Assembly (NCBI RefSeq): GCF_902459565.1 | Contig: NZ_CABPSN010000001.1 | Span: forward strand, 62,001-126,000 | Reading direction: 5' to 3' | Source of the DNA: Pandoraea aquatica | GTDB taxonomy: Bacteria; Pseudomonadota; Gammaproteobacteria; Burkholderiales; Burkholderiaceae | DNA: 64,000 nt | In this document: piece after piece, positions 15,867 to 25,232 of the stretch | How positions within the stretch are numbered: the stretch's first letter is position 1 | How the letters are laid out: the number at the start of each line of letters is the position of its first letter | The notes under the pieces: model-generated | The model's database searches: none | What the model was told of the DNA's origin: nothing | The model's input: only the letters and a program-made list of their open reading frames with translations | Position numbers and translations under genes: made by a program

Positions 15867-16949
15867 ATGTCTTACTCGCACGACCCGCAAAATCCGTCCC
15901 GCCGCCGCCTGCTTCAAATGGCCGGTGTCACCGCATTGGCCGGCTCGGTGCCGATGCTGACGTCGCACTCGGCGTTCGCTCAGGCCAAGCAGTTGATCGT
16001 CTCCGATCCGGGTGGCCCGTACACCGCCGCATATCGCCGGGCGTTCTACGACCCGTTCGAGAAGGCGACCGGCATCAAGGTCGTGAGCGTGGCGCGCGAT
16101 TCGCAACCGGTGGCGCAGTTCGCGGCCATGGTGCAGACGAAGAACTTCGTGTGGGACGTGACCACGCTCACGCTGTCGGCCGACATTCCGTATCTCGAAT
16201 CGAAGGGCTTTCTCGAGCCGGTCGGCATGAAGGCTTCCGACTTCCCCGGCATCATGCCCGAGGCCGTGACGGCCGACTGGCTGGGTGTCGACGTCTACTC
16301 GACCGTGCTGGCGTATCGCACCGACAAGTTCCAGAAGGAAACGCCGCAGACGTGGGCCGACTTCTGGGACGTGAAGCGTTTCCCGGGTCGCCGTTCGCTG
16401 CGCCGCAGCCCGCTCGACACGCTGGAACAGGCGCTTATGGCGGACGGCGTGCCCATCGACAAGCTGTATCCGCTCGATCTCGACCGCGCGTTCAAGTCGC
16501 TCGACAAGATCAAGCCGCACATCAACCTCTGGTGGACCTCGGGGGCACAGGCCATGCAGGCCATCCAGAGCGGCGATGTCGACATGATGTCGACGTGGAA
16601 CGGACGTGCGCAGGCGGCGATCGACAACAAGGCACCGGTGAAGATCGTCTGGAATCAGGGGCTGTATTCCATCGAAGGGTGGGGGATTCCGAAGGGCACG
16701 CCGCGCGCCGAGTTCGCGAAGCAGTTCGTGCGCTTCTGCGGCGACCCGGCCCGACAGGCACTGATCACGCAGGACCTCGCGTACGGTCCGACCAACCTCA
16801 AGGCATTCGACGGCATTCCCAAGGAACGCGCGCCGCTGCTGCCGACCGCACCGGCCAACCTCAAGGGCATGCGTCTGCCGAGCCCGCAGTGGTGGGCCGA
16901 GAACCGTACGAAGGCCACCGAGCGTTTCAACGCCTGGCTGCTGTCGTAA
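15867..16949 (+). CDS. Polyamine-type ABC transporter substrate-binding protein
   Basis: The 360-residue product is a PotD/spermidine-putrescine-type periplasmic binding protein. The N-terminus has SRRRLLQMAG followed by a hydrophobic stretch and a cleavage site near AFAQA, resembling a twin-arginine signal. The mature part shows the expected two-lobe features: LIVSDPGGPYTAAY, the WADFWDVKRFPGRR stretch of the family and WNGRAQAAI. ATG 15867 has GGAG six bases upstream and is preferred to an upstream in-frame start. It delivers the substrate to the fused permease and ATPase encoded next. The binding-site acidic residues that recognise polyamines cannot be assigned, so the ligand may be different. 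Confidence 0.88.
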   Translation: MSYSHDPQNPSRRRLLQMAGVTALAGSVPMLTSHSAFAQAKQLIVSDPGGPYTAAYRRAFYDPFEKATGIKVVSVARDSQPVAQFAAMVQTKNFVWDVTTLTLSADIPYLESKGFLEPVGMKASDFPGIMPEAVTADWLGVDVYSTVLAYRTDKFQKETPQTWADFWDVKRFPGRRSLRRSPLDTLEQALMADGVPIDKLYPLDLDRAFKSLDKIKPHINLWWTSGAQAMQAIQSGDVDMMSTWNGRAQAAIDNKAPVKIVWNQGLYSIEGWGIPKGTPRAEFAKQFVRFCGDPARQALITQDLAYGPTNLKAFDGIPKERAPLLPTAPANLKGMRLPSPQWWAENRTKATERFNAWLLS

Positions 16950-17010
16950 GCGTCGATGCAAGTGTTGTGAATGTTGTCGTGTTGTTAGGCGTTGCGAATA
17001 CCGGAGCAGG

Positions 17011-18120
17011 ATGAGCACGAATATGAGCACCAAACTGGAAACCATCGGTCTTGCCAAGACGTACCGCGAGACTCCCGCGCTTCTGCCGACGGATCTGCGC
17101 GTCGCGGCAGGGGAATTTCTCACGTTGCTCGGGCCTTCGGGCTCGGGCAAGACCACGCTGCTGCAAATGATCTCGGGGCTGGTCGAGCCGAGCGCTGGCC
17201 AGTTGCTCATCGACGGGCGCGACGCCACGCACGACGCACCGGGCAAACGTGGCATCGGGATGGTGTTCCAGAGCTATGCGCTCTTTCCGCACATGACGGT
17301 CTGGGAGAACGTGGCGTATGGCTTGCGCATGCGCAAGCTGCCGCGCGCCGAACTCGGCCCGGCGGTCGACTCGGCGCTCGCCATGGTGAAAATGCAGGCG
17401 TTCGCACAACGCCTGCCGTCGGAGTTGTCGGGCGGTCAGCAGCAACGTATCGCGCTGGCACGCTGCTTCGCGTTTCGTCCGTCGATCATCCTGCTCGACG
17501 AGCCGCTCGGTGCGCTCGACAAGAAGTTGCGCGAGCACATGCAGCTCGAGATCCGGCGTCTGCATCAGGAGCTGGGTGCGACGTTCATCTACGTGACGCA
17601 CGATCAGGACGAGGCGCTGACGCTGTCGGACCGCATCTGTCTGATGAACCAGGCGCGCATCGAACAGATTGGCACACCGGCGCAGTTGTACGACCGTCCG
17701 GCCACGCGCTTTGCCGCCGACTTCCTCGGACATTCGAATCTGCTCGACGGCGTGGTGGAACGTCTGGCGGACGGGCGCGTTGCGCTTCGCGTGGGTGATC
17801 GTCTGGTGCCCATTGGCCCGAGTCCCGATTTGCCTGCGGCCGGTGCGGCGAGCCTGCTCGTACGCCCGGAAGCGGCACGACTGACCACGCCGGAAGACGG
17901 TGCGCTCGCCGGCACGATTCGCGAAGTGGTCTTTCTCGGCTCCGACACGCGCGCGATCGTCTCGCTGGGGCAGGGCGGTGAATCGGCCTCCGCTGCCGAC
18001 GCCACCGATGCCGAGCGTGCGCATTTCACCGTGCGTTGCCCGCGTGAGCTGACGCCACGCGTGGGCGAGCGCGTCGGGCTCGCGTGGGATCACGGCCGCG
18101 CCACATTGCTCACGCGCTGA
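17011..18120 (+). CDS. Polyamine-type ABC transporter ATP-binding protein (PotA-like)
   Basis: The 369-residue ATPase carries Walker A GPSGSGKTT (41-49), signature LSGGQQQRIALAR (from 139), Walker B ILLDEPLGALD (Asp163) and the switch His in VTHDQDEA. The C-terminal ~110 residues form a TOBE-type regulatory domain, as in PotA, CysA and UgpC. An alternative ATG lies four codons downstream; GGAG at 17003-17006 is close to the first. It works on the cytoplasmic face with the fused permease encoded 41 bp downstream. Confidence 0.9.
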   Translation: MSTNMSTKLETIGLAKTYRETPALLPTDLRVAAGEFLTLLGPSGSGKTTLLQMISGLVEPSAGQLLIDGRDATHDAPGKRGIGMVFQSYALFPHMTVWENVAYGLRMRKLPRAELGPAVDSALAMVKMQAFAQRLPSELSGGQQQRIALARCFAFRPSIILLDEPLGALDKKLREHMQLEIRRLHQELGATFIYVTHDQDEALTLSDRICLMNQARIEQIGTPAQLYDRPATRFAADFLGHSNLLDGVVERLADGRVALRVGDRLVPIGPSPDLPAAGAASLLVRPEAARLTTPEDGALAGTIREVVFLGSDTRAIVSLGQGGESASAADATDAERAHFTVRCPRELTPRVGERVGLAWDHGRATLLTR

Positions 18121-18161
18121 GTCTTCTTTCGCCCAAGTCATCCGCTTCAGGAGTATTTGCC

Positions 18162-19913
18162 ATGTGGCTTGTTCAACGCCTGCCTCAGGCGGGGGCCCGT
18201 ATTGCCTGGCCGAAACATCTGGCCCGGTGGTTGCCGGCGCTGCCCGCGTTGCTGTTCCTCGCTGTGTTCTTCATCGTGCCGGTCGTCGAGATCTTGCAAG
18301 GCGGCCTTTACGATGGCGACGGCGTGCTGTCCGTCGCGCAATTCGCGCGCATGACGCACTCGGCCGTCTATATCAAGGTGCTTGGCTCGACCTTCTGGAT
18401 CGCGTTTCTGACGGCCGCGTTGTCGGTGCTGCTGGGCTATCCGGTGGCGTATTTGCTGGCCCGGCTGTCGGCACGTTCGCGTGAGCGCTGGCTGTTGTGG
18501 ATCGTGCTGCCGTTCTGGACGAGTTATCTCGTCAAGACCTACGCCTGGATGTTGCTGCTCTCCAAGACGGGCCTGCTCACGACGCTCGCCACGCACCTCG
18601 GCCTGCTCGACAGTGCGGACACGCTCGCACCGTCGATGACGGGCGTGCTGATCGGCATGGTGCACGCGATGCTGCCGCTCGCGGTCATGACCATGCTGCC
18701 GATCATGCGCGGCATCAACATGCAACTCGTACAGGCGGCGCAAACGCTCGGCGCGGACCGCTCGACGGGGTTCTTCACGGTGTTTCTGCCGTTGTCCGGA
18801 CCGGGCGCGGCGGCCGCCGGGTTGCTCGTTTTCATCACCAGTCTCGGCTTCTTTATCGTGCCGGCGCTGCTTGGCTCGCCACGCGAATCGATGGTGGCGC
18901 AACTGGTCATCTCGTCTGTGCTGGAGTTGTTCGACCTGCGGTTTGCGGGCGCACTGTCGACGGTCCTGCTGCTGTGCTCCATCGTCGTGTTCTTCGTGTA
19001 CGACCGTGTGGTCGGCCTGTCGTCGCTGGCCGGAGAAGCGCCGGAACGACGCGCAGGGGCGGGCGGCCGCATGCTGCCGGTGCTGATGGCCGTCGGACGT
19101 CTCGCGGGCAAGCTGTCGTTCTCGCGCGGCGGCGAGCAGGCAGGGGGCGGTCTGGGTCTGAAGGCCTATACATGGGCAGTCGTGCTCGCGCTGGTGCTGC
19201 CGATTGTGTTCGTTGTGCCGCTGGCGTTCACGAAGCAATCGTTCGTGTCGTTCCCGCCGGAGCTTTTCACCTTCAAGTGGTTCGTGGCGTTTCTCGAATC
19301 AAGTGTCTGGCAAGCGGCGTTGTGGCGCTCGCTGGGCGTGGGCTTCGCGACGGCTGCGCTCGCGCTCGTGCTCGGTTTCGGGGCGAGTCTGGCGCTCGTC
19401 CGGTTGCCGTCGCGCTGGCGCAAGCCGTTGTTCGCCGTGTTCATCGCACCGCTGATCGTGCCGCGCATCGTCGTCGCCGTCGGTCTGCTGTATCTGTTTG
19501 CGCGGTGGGAACTGGCGGGCACCAATGCGGGCCTCGTCATCGGTCACACCGTGCTGGCGATTCCGTACGTGGTCGTCACCTTGTCGGCGAGCTTCAAGCG
19601 CTTCGACTGGCGGCTTGACGATGCGGCCAAGATGCTCGGCGCGTCGGCCTTCACCCGCGTGCGCACCGTGTTGTTGCCATTGCTCGCGGCAAGCCTCGGC
19701 TCGGCGTTCCTGTTCGCTTTCATCGTGTCGTTCGATGACCTGACGATTGCCATCTTCGTGTCCGGTGGGATCAACACCACGCTGCCCAAGCAGATGTGGG
19801 ACGACATCCAGCTGGCCGTCACACCGACATTGGCCGCTGTCGCCACGTCGCTGGTCTTCCTGATGGTGTTCGTCGTCTGGTTGTCGTCCATTTTCAAACG
19901 CAAGAGCTACTGA
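18162..19913 (+). CDS. Fused double permease of a polyamine-type ABC transporter (PotB-PotC-like)
   Basis: The 583-residue protein has two consecutive BPD permease domains. The first (about 20-290) has its EAA loop at LVQAAQTLGADRSTGFFTVFLP; the second (about 325-580) has it at LDDAAKMLGASAFTRVRTVLLP (key residues: A, G and the LP ending in both). About 12 membrane segments are visible, joined by a Gly/Arg-rich linker near residues 300-335. In most polyamine systems PotB and PotC are separate, so this is a fusion that fixes the heterodimer. ATG 18162 has AGGAG upstream; an earlier in-frame start lies inside the ATPase gene. Confidence 0.88.
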   Translation: MWLVQRLPQAGARIAWPKHLARWLPALPALLFLAVFFIVPVVEILQGGLYDGDGVLSVAQFARMTHSAVYIKVLGSTFWIAFLTAALSVLLGYPVAYLLARLSARSRERWLLWIVLPFWTSYLVKTYAWMLLLSKTGLLTTLATHLGLLDSADTLAPSMTGVLIGMVHAMLPLAVMTMLPIMRGINMQLVQAAQTLGADRSTGFFTVFLPLSGPGAAAAGLLVFITSLGFFIVPALLGSPRESMVAQLVISSVLELFDLRFAGALSTVLLLCSIVVFFVYDRVVGLSSLAGEAPERRAGAGGRMLPVLMAVGRLAGKLSFSRGGEQAGGGLGLKAYTWAVVLALVLPIVFVVPLAFTKQSFVSFPPELFTFKWFVAFLESSVWQAALWRSLGVGFATAALALVLGFGASLALVRLPSRWRKPLFAVFIAPLIVPRIVVAVGLLYLFARWELAGTNAGLVIGHTVLAIPYVVVTLSASFKRFDWRLDDAAKMLGASAFTRVRTVLLPLLAASLGSAFLFAFIVSFDDLTIAIFVSGGINTTLPKQMWDDIQLAVTPTLAAVATSLVFLMVFVVWLSSIFKRKSY

Positions 19914-19930
19914 TACCTGCGGATTTTCGT

Positions 19931-21610
19931 ATGTCCATGTCTAACGTTGCCCGAGTTGCGCCGGTGAGTGCGCAGACGTCTTCGACGTCGGAATCGTCAC
20001 ATGCTTCACAACCGTCGTCGCATCCTTATCTTCAGTATTTCCCGCAGCGGGCCGAGGGCGACCGGCTCGATGTCGTGCCGCTGCTCATGGCGGGGCTGAA
20101 TCGACGTGAGGTTGGTGAGGGGGCTTCAGCGAAGCCGGTCGTCGTGTTCGAAGGCGAGGCTATCGACCGTGCGCAGATGGCCGCACGGGTCGGCGCGATG
20201 CAGGCGTGGTTTGCCGCGCAGGGACTCGTGCCGGGCGATCGCGTGGCGGTCATGCTCGGCAACAGTGCTGCGCAAGTCGCCTTGATCTACGCACTCATGC
20301 TCTCGGGGCTCGTGTGGGTGCCGGTCAACACGCGTCTGAAGGGCGACGGCATCGAGTATCTGCTGGGGCATGCCAAACCGAAGCTGCTCATCGCCGAGCC
20401 GTCGTTTGCCGAGGTCCTTGATGCCGGCGTTGCGCTGGCCGCCGGGCAGCCGGAGCACCACGGCACGCAAGTAGTGCGCTACTGGCTGTCGGACGTCATG
20501 GCGCAGGCCGCTGTACATGCGGGGAAGGCACCGGTTGCGGCGGCCGTCACCCCGGCATCGGTGCTTTGCATCATCTACACGTCGGGGACGACGGGTGCGC
20601 CCAAGGGCGTGCTGTTCACGCACCGCATGATGCGCATTGCCAGCGAGGCGGCCATGCAGGTGGCCGACGCGGGCGACGGCGACCGCTTGTTCCTGTGGGA
20701 ACCGCTGTGTCACATCGGCGGTGCGCAAATGCTGTTGCTCCCATTTCTGGCAGACGTCGAGATGCATGTGGTCGAGCGATTCTCCGCAAGCCGCTTCTGG
20801 CAGCAGTGCGAGCAGTCGCAGGCCACGCACCTCCACTATCTCGGCGGCATTCTGGACATCCTCATGCAGTTGCCGCGTGACGCGCAACCGGCGACGAATT
20901 CCCTGCGTGTGGCGTGGGGGGCGGGCGTTTCGGCGAGCGCCTGGCAGGCGACGCGCGAACGTCTGGGCTGTGTGCTGCGGGAGTGCTACGGCATGACCGA
21001 GTGCTCAAGCTTTGCCACGCTGAACGACGCCGATCAGCCCGGCTCCATCGGCCATGCGTTGCCCTGGTTGACGTTGGAGTTGCTCGATGACGCAGGCGAG
21101 CCGGTGGCGGATGGAGAGCCGGGAGAAATCGTGCTGTCGAGCGACGTCGAAGGGGTGTTCCTGCCGGGGTATCTCGATAATCCGGACGCCACGGCGAAAG
21201 CACTTCGCGACGGCAAGCTTTACACGGGCGACAGCGCGCGTCGCAATGCCGATGGCAGTCTGGTGTTCATCGGACGTCGAACCGACAGCATGCGCGTGCG
21301 GGGCGAGAACGTCTCGGCATGGGAAATCGAGCGGGTGTTTGCGCGACATCCGGCCGTCGCGGCATGTGCGGCGATTGGCGTGGCAAGCGAGATCGGCGAG
21401 CAGGACGTCATGTTGTATGTGCAGTTCCGCGAATCGGCCGTCGACTGGACGGCGTTGTCGAGTTGGGCGGCGGAGCGTCTCGCCAGCTATCAGCGGCCGC
21501 GCTACTATCGCGAGACCGCGCAATTCGAAACGACGCCATCGGAGCGAATCCGCAAGCACCTGTTGTCGCGAGACACGCAGGACGCGTGGGAGTGGGTCGC
21601 AACGAAATGA
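19931..21610 (+). CDS. AMP-dependent acyl-CoA ligase (carnitine/crotonobetaine-CoA ligase-like)
   Basis: The 559-residue enzyme is of the ANL superfamily: phosphate-binding YTSGTTGAPKG near residues 216-226, ECYGMTECSS (A5), LYTGDSARR (A7) and RVRGENVSAWEIE. At the position of the C-terminal catalytic lysine (A10) the protein reads TPSERIRKHLL, where Arg replaces the usual GK lysine; I recall similar TPSER endings in ligases annotated near the CaiC group. The N-terminal ~45 residues are Ser/Ala-rich and probably disordered, so the true start could be later. It likely activates the acid imported by the ABC system to its CoA ester, the substrate of the crotonase. It lies 17 bp after the permease gene. 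Confidence 0.85.
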   Translation: MSMSNVARVAPVSAQTSSTSESSHASQPSSHPYLQYFPQRAEGDRLDVVPLLMAGLNRREVGEGASAKPVVVFEGEAIDRAQMAARVGAMQAWFAAQGLVPGDRVAVMLGNSAAQVALIYALMLSGLVWVPVNTRLKGDGIEYLLGHAKPKLLIAEPSFAEVLDAGVALAAGQPEHHGTQVVRYWLSDVMAQAAVHAGKAPVAAAVTPASVLCIIYTSGTTGAPKGVLFTHRMMRIASEAAMQVADAGDGDRLFLWEPLCHIGGAQMLLLPFLADVEMHVVERFSASRFWQQCEQSQATHLHYLGGILDILMQLPRDAQPATNSLRVAWGAGVSASAWQATRERLGCVLRECYGMTECSSFATLNDADQPGSIGHALPWLTLELLDDAGEPVADGEPGEIVLSSDVEGVFLPGYLDNPDATAKALRDGKLYTGDSARRNADGSLVFIGRRTDSMRVRGENVSAWEIERVFARHPAVAACAAIGVASEIGEQDVMLYVQFRESAVDWTALSSWAAERLASYQRPRYYRETAQFETTPSERIRKHLLSRDTQDAWEWVATK

Positions 21611-21647
21611 GGCAGCGCGTGCGCGAGGGCTGACCGTGGATTTAGAG

Positions 21648-21685
21648 TTATCGCATAAAGATAGATGTCTATTTTTATGCGATAA
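21648..21685 (+). promoter_or_regulatory. Palindromic operator upstream of the IclR-type regulator
   Basis: TTATCGCATAAA at 21648-21659 and TTTATGCGATAA at 21674-21685 are perfect 12-bp inverted repeats with a 14-bp spacer, about 35 bp before the GTG start of the IclR gene. The AT-rich GATAAT at its end may be a -10 element. Location and symmetry suggest autoregulation by IclR. The sequence differs from the palindrome at 14807-14833, sharing only the short GATAA core. Confidence 0.6.
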
Positions 21686-21718
21686 TCAAGCCAAATCTGT
21701 CAAAACACCCATCTGACT

Positions 21719-22579
21719 GTGGCCACCACCAAAACCCCGCGCAGCCGCGCGAAAGACAAGACCGCCGTGACGTCCGTCTCAGCAGAGACGCCTTCGGTGG
21801 CGTCGTCGACGGAGTCTACGCTGTACGTCAATTCCGTCGAAAAGGCGATGAAGGTGCTCACCGCGTTCGACGGATCGAAGCGCCATCTGTCGCTGTCCGA
21901 GATTGCAGTGGCGACCGGTCTCGACATCAGCGCCGCGCAGCGTTTTACGTTCACGCTCTCGGCATTGGGCTATCTGCTCAAGGATCCGCAGAGCAAGAAG
22001 TATGAACTCTCGCCCAAGCTGCTGGACTTCACGTATCACTATCTCGTCTCGAACGAACTGGTCAGTCGTGCGGCACCCTATTTGCAGCAGTTGGCGGCGG
22101 AGACGGAAGAGGCGACCAATCTGACCGTGCGTCTCGATACGGATATCGTTTTCGTGTTGCGTATCGTCAGCCGGAGCGTGTTCAATGCCAACGTCATCGT
22201 CGGCTCACGCCTGCCGGCGTATTGCACGGCACCGGGGCTGGCGATGCTCGCCACGCTCGACGACGCCGAGATGGACGATATCCTGGCGCGCACCAACCTC
22301 GTCCAGTTCACCCCATCGACGGTGTCGCAGCCGCGCAAGATCAAGGAGCGGCTCGCCCGCATCCGCAAGCAGGGCTACGCCCACACCGAAGACGAGTTCT
22401 TCATGGGTGACATTTCCACCGCTGCGGCCGTCGTCAATCAGGATGGCCGGGCCATCGGTGCAATCAACATTGCCGTGCCGCGTGTGCGCTGGAATGCAGA
22501 GCGTGACGAGCGCCGCTTTGCCGATCTCGTCATTCAGACGGCAGGCGCATTGTCGGCGCGGCGGCGTCAGGAAATGTGA
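21719..22579 (+). CDS. IclR family transcriptional regulator
   Basis: The 286-residue protein starts at GTG 21719 with a Lys/Thr/Ser-rich tail (1-35). A winged helix-turn-helix follows (about 38-95: NSVEKAMKVLTAF, LSLSEIAVATGL, AAQRFTFTLSALGYL), then the IclR effector-binding domain (110-280) with GSRLPAYCTAPGLAML and the typical RIRKQGYAHTEDEF. IclR proteins bind small metabolites and often repress nearby catabolic operons; here the five genes upstream on the same strand are the natural target. A palindrome lies directly upstream. Confidence 0.9.
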   Translation: MATTKTPRSRAKDKTAVTSVSAETPSVASSTESTLYVNSVEKAMKVLTAFDGSKRHLSLSEIAVATGLDISAAQRFTFTLSALGYLLKDPQSKKYELSPKLLDFTYHYLVSNELVSRAAPYLQQLAAETEEATNLTVRLDTDIVFVLRIVSRSVFNANVIVGSRLPAYCTAPGLAMLATLDDAEMDDILARTNLVQFTPSTVSQPRKIKERLARIRKQGYAHTEDEFFMGDISTAAAVVNQDGRAIGAINIAVPRVRWNAERDERRFADLVIQTAGALSARRRQEM

Positions 22580-22904
22580 GAAAGGCAGTGTAAGGAAGGT
22601 TGAGACGTCTTTGTCTGGCGGGGCTAAGCGTCCCTTGCCGTCTCATTTTGACGTGCTAGAATCCCGCCGCATGGACATGGAGCAGTGCTGAATTCAGGGA
22701 ATTCCTTTAGAGAAACCGATGGCCGGACCGGGGCGGCCAGACGGTGCGCCGCATACGGCGCGCAAGCGGCTGCCGCGTTTTGCCATCTCCAAAATAACGA
22801 ACCGCTGATCATTCAGTCAGGTTTTACTCCCCCGTATTTCAAACTGCGCATGTGCCCGGGACGGTAATGACCGCCCGTCGGCTGTGCGTACGGGGGACAG
22901 AGCC
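22580..22904. other. Intergenic stretch upstream of the diguanylate cyclase
   Basis: No supported gene. A possible -10 (TAGAAT at 22658-22663) precedes a leader of over 200 nt. I looked for a c-di-GMP riboswitch fold and did not see one. Confidence 0.4.
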
Positions 22905-24179
22905 ATGGCTCTTGGTTTGTCGCTGCCGGCGCTAGACCTGCCGACGCTACAGTTTGTGACCTTCTTGTTGAGTATTGCGACAGGCATCCTGTTCATGCTC
23001 GACGCTTTGCGCCGCGACGAAGCCGAATCGCCACGATGGTGGAGTCTGGCCTTCCTGCTCGCGACATTCTCTCCCGTGCTCTATCTGTTGGCCTCCCGAA
23101 GCGCTCAGCTCGCGGTGCTCTATCCGCTGGGCAATGCCGTCGCCACACTGGCGTTCGCCATGGTGTGGAGCGGCGCGCGGCGCTTTTACGGTCGAAGTGT
23201 TCAGTGGGTCGCGGTCTTCGGTGGCCCGGCAGCGCTGCTCTGGGGGACATGGCTGTTCGCGCGGCCGCTCGATTCCTGGAGCGGCGGCGTGCTGTTCTTC
23301 TCGTTGCTGGCGTTATACAGCCTGATGGCGGCCAGAGAGTTCTGGCAGGCCTCGGGGCTGCGGTTGCCGAGTAGCATCGTGCTGGCGGTCGTCGCGGTCC
23401 TGCACGGGTCGTTCTACACGGCGCGGGCCGTCGCGCTCGTGTGGCTCGGTCCGACCGACTCGCAATTCCTTGCCTGGTTCGGACCGCAGGTCTCCACGAC
23501 CGAGATGCTCGTGCTGATCGTCGTGGCGAGCTTCCTGATGGTGTCGCTGGGTAAGGAGCGCTCGGAAATTGCGCTGCACCGCGCGGCGACCCGCGACGGC
23601 TTGACGCAGGCGTTCAACCGGCCTGAGTTCACACGGCTAGCCCGCGAGCAGTTGCGACGCCACGGGGCAGCGCGAGCGCCCGTTGCACTGCTGCTGCTCG
23701 ATCTGGATCACTTCAAACGCATCAACGACACTTACGGCCATCCGTTCGGCGACACGGTGCTGCTGCTGTTCGCACGCACGGCGTCGCAACAACTTCGCGC
23801 GGACGATATCTTCGGACGTTACGGCGGCGAGGAGTTTGCGTTGTTTCTGCCGGGCGTGGGTGCCAACGAAGCGCAGACCATCGCGGAGCGCGTGCGTGAA
23901 GCGTTCGAGCGCTCGGCACGGATGGTGCAGGGCGAGACGGTCGCCGCGACGGTCAGCATCGGTATCGCGTGCGACGAACGCTCACGTGGCGAGCTGTCAT
24001 CGCTGGTGCAACGGGCGGATCGTGCGTTGTATCAGGCCAAGGCTGCCGGACGAAATCGCTGTGTGCGCTACACGCCGGAGGCGGCGATGCCCGTCGTCGA
24101 TCCGTCTACCCACCGCACTGACCGTGCTGAAACCGCCGGGGCGGCGACGCCCTCGTTGCCGGCGGTGGTGGGTGGCTGA
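22905..24179 (+). CDS. Membrane-bound diguanylate cyclase (GGDEF domain)
   Basis: The 424-residue protein has six or more hydrophobic segments over residues 5-210 and a GGDEF domain from about 230 to 390. The active-site motif is GGEEF at 307-311, an active variant, and RADD five residues before it matches the RxxD inhibitory I-site, so product feedback is likely. [19 protein letters not shown] is the family's substrate-binding element (key: the FKxINDxxGH core). The Pro/Thr/Ala-rich C-terminal tail is probably unstructured. The sensory membrane part is not a family I can name. ATG 22905 is preferred to the upstream in-frame GTG because of the GGGGGAC stretch before it. It ends 13 bp from the convergent outer-membrane protein gene. 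Confidence 0.9.
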   Translation: MALGLSLPALDLPTLQFVTFLLSIATGILFMLDALRRDEAESPRWWSLAFLLATFSPVLYLLASRSAQLAVLYPLGNAVATLAFAMVWSGARRFYGRSVQWVAVFGGPAALLWGTWLFARPLDSWSGGVLFFSLLALYSLMAAREFWQASGLRLPSSIVLAVVAVLHGSFYTARAVALVWLGPTDSQFLAWFGPQVSTTEMLVLIVVASFLMVSLGKERSEIALHRAATRDGLTQAFNRPEFTRLAREQLRRHGAARAPVALLLLDLDHFKRINDTYGHPFGDTVLLLFARTASQQLRADDIFGRYGGEEFALFLPGVGANEAQTIAERVREAFERSARMVQGETVAATVSIGIACDERSRGELSSLVQRADRALYQAKAAGRNRCVRYTPEAAMPVVDPSTHRTDRAETAGAATPSLPAVVGG

Positions 24180-24192
24180 AGGTCACGTGGGC

Positions 24193-24981
24193 TCAATGCC
24201 CGAACGTGAAGTTCACGCCCGCGAAAATCTGCCATTTGGGGACGTTGCCCGAGTGCGCGACGGAATACTGCGGTTCAATGAAGGCATTGACGATGGTCGT
24301 CCCCATTTTCCACGCCTTGCCCGCGCCCAGACCCACGGGAATGTAATAGCTTCCGTGCTGTAAATCGAATGTCCAGATACCGGTCGAGCGCAGATACCAG
24401 CCTTCCGGCAGGTTGAAGATGAGGAACGGCTGACCGGTGAGCGTTTCTACCGTCGGACGATCTCCCTGACCGGCGAACGAGTGTTGCCACTGCACTAACG
24501 CACCCAGCAATCCCGTCTTGCTCGCGTGTATCCCCACGGCGGCCAGACCCGCCTGCCACTTTCCTGTCCCCAGAGATTTGTCCGTCGCCGTGGGTATCGT
24601 GACCAGCGGACCGACGCCGAATTGCACCGCGCCGCCCGGGTTCAACAAGAAGATATCGAACAGGTTGATGTCGCCTAGCCCTGTCTTGTAGCCCCCATTG
24701 GGATCGGGGCGGGTACTGATCGGAATCGTGCCGCGCAGAATTTGCGGTACCGGCACGATGCCATTCGGGCCAATCGGCATCGTGGGACGTAAAAGGAAGT
24801 CGTTCGAATGCGTGTCGGTCCCGAAGAGGGACGGCGTGTAGTAGTTCTGCACATTGAACGAAGCCGCCAGATTCAGCGGGTTATTGCTCTTGTTGGAATC
24901 CTCGGCAGAGGTCTGGGCCTGAGCCGCGGCCATGCCCAACATCAACCCTCCCGCAACAAGGTACCGACGGTTTGGCGTCAT
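24193..24981 (-). CDS. Outer-membrane beta-barrel protein of the MetA-pathway/neuromedin-U-like family
   Basis: The 262-residue product has a signal peptide (1-23, ending AAAQA) and a mature part of alternating amphipathic strands ending in an aromatic-rich WQIFAGVNFTFGH. Motifs LGDINLFDIFLLNP, GVGPLVTIPTATD, LGTGKWQAG and GALVQWQHSFAG are typical of the barrel family often mis-annotated as neuromedin U or as phenol MetA degradation transporters; the true function is unproven, probably a channel for small hydrophobic or aromatic compounds. AAGGAG precedes the start. It is divergent from a DUF1254 gene across an AT-rich spacer, which may indicate shared control. Confidence 0.75.
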   Translation of the reverse strand: MTPNRRYLVAGGLMLGMAAAQAQTSAEDSNKSNNPLNLAASFNVQNYYTPSLFGTDTHSNDFLLRPTMPIGPNGIVPVPQILRGTIPISTRPDPNGGYKTGLGDINLFDIFLLNPGGAVQFGVGPLVTIPTATDKSLGTGKWQAGLAAVGIHASKTGLLGALVQWQHSFAGQGDRPTVETLTGQPFLIFNLPEGWYLRSTGIWTFDLQHGSYYIPVGLGAGKAWKMGTTIVNAFIEPQYSVAHSGNVPKWQIFAGVNFTFGH

Positions 24982-25232
24982 CGTGGTCTCCTTCGATGAA
25001 TGACCGGTTTTGTTTATGTCGATGGAGTCGGATTTTAGATTTGTTGATAATGAATTGCGACGCTTATTTAAATTTTATGATCGAGTAATAATTAAAATTA
25101 TCAAGTGTTGTGTTTGACTTTTTCTTTTCTTTGTCGGAATATTGATCGGCGAAATTAATTTAAAGAATGTAATTTAAATTACTTTAAAAATTATCCGGGA
25201 TTTATATTCCGATAAAAGTCAAAGGATCCTCC
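24982..25232. promoter_or_regulatory. AT-rich divergent promoter region
   Basis: This spacer is strikingly AT-rich compared with the flanking genes (long runs of A and T from 25020 to 25220). It separates the outer-membrane barrel gene (leftward) from the first DUF1254 gene (rightward). AATTTTA near 25073 and TAAAATT near 25093 form a short inverted repeat. Such spacers are typical targets of H-NS/MvaT-type silencers; no specific promoter boxes are assigned because many would fit by chance. Confidence 0.5.

Noticed and set aside
14868-17255. 795-residue minus frame
   Set aside because: Antisense to crotonase and binding-protein genes with a His/Arg-rich shadow composition.
22660-22904. Possible c-di-GMP riboswitch before the diguanylate cyclase gene
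   Set aside because: No recognisable GEMM-type core or tetraloop-receptor pattern.
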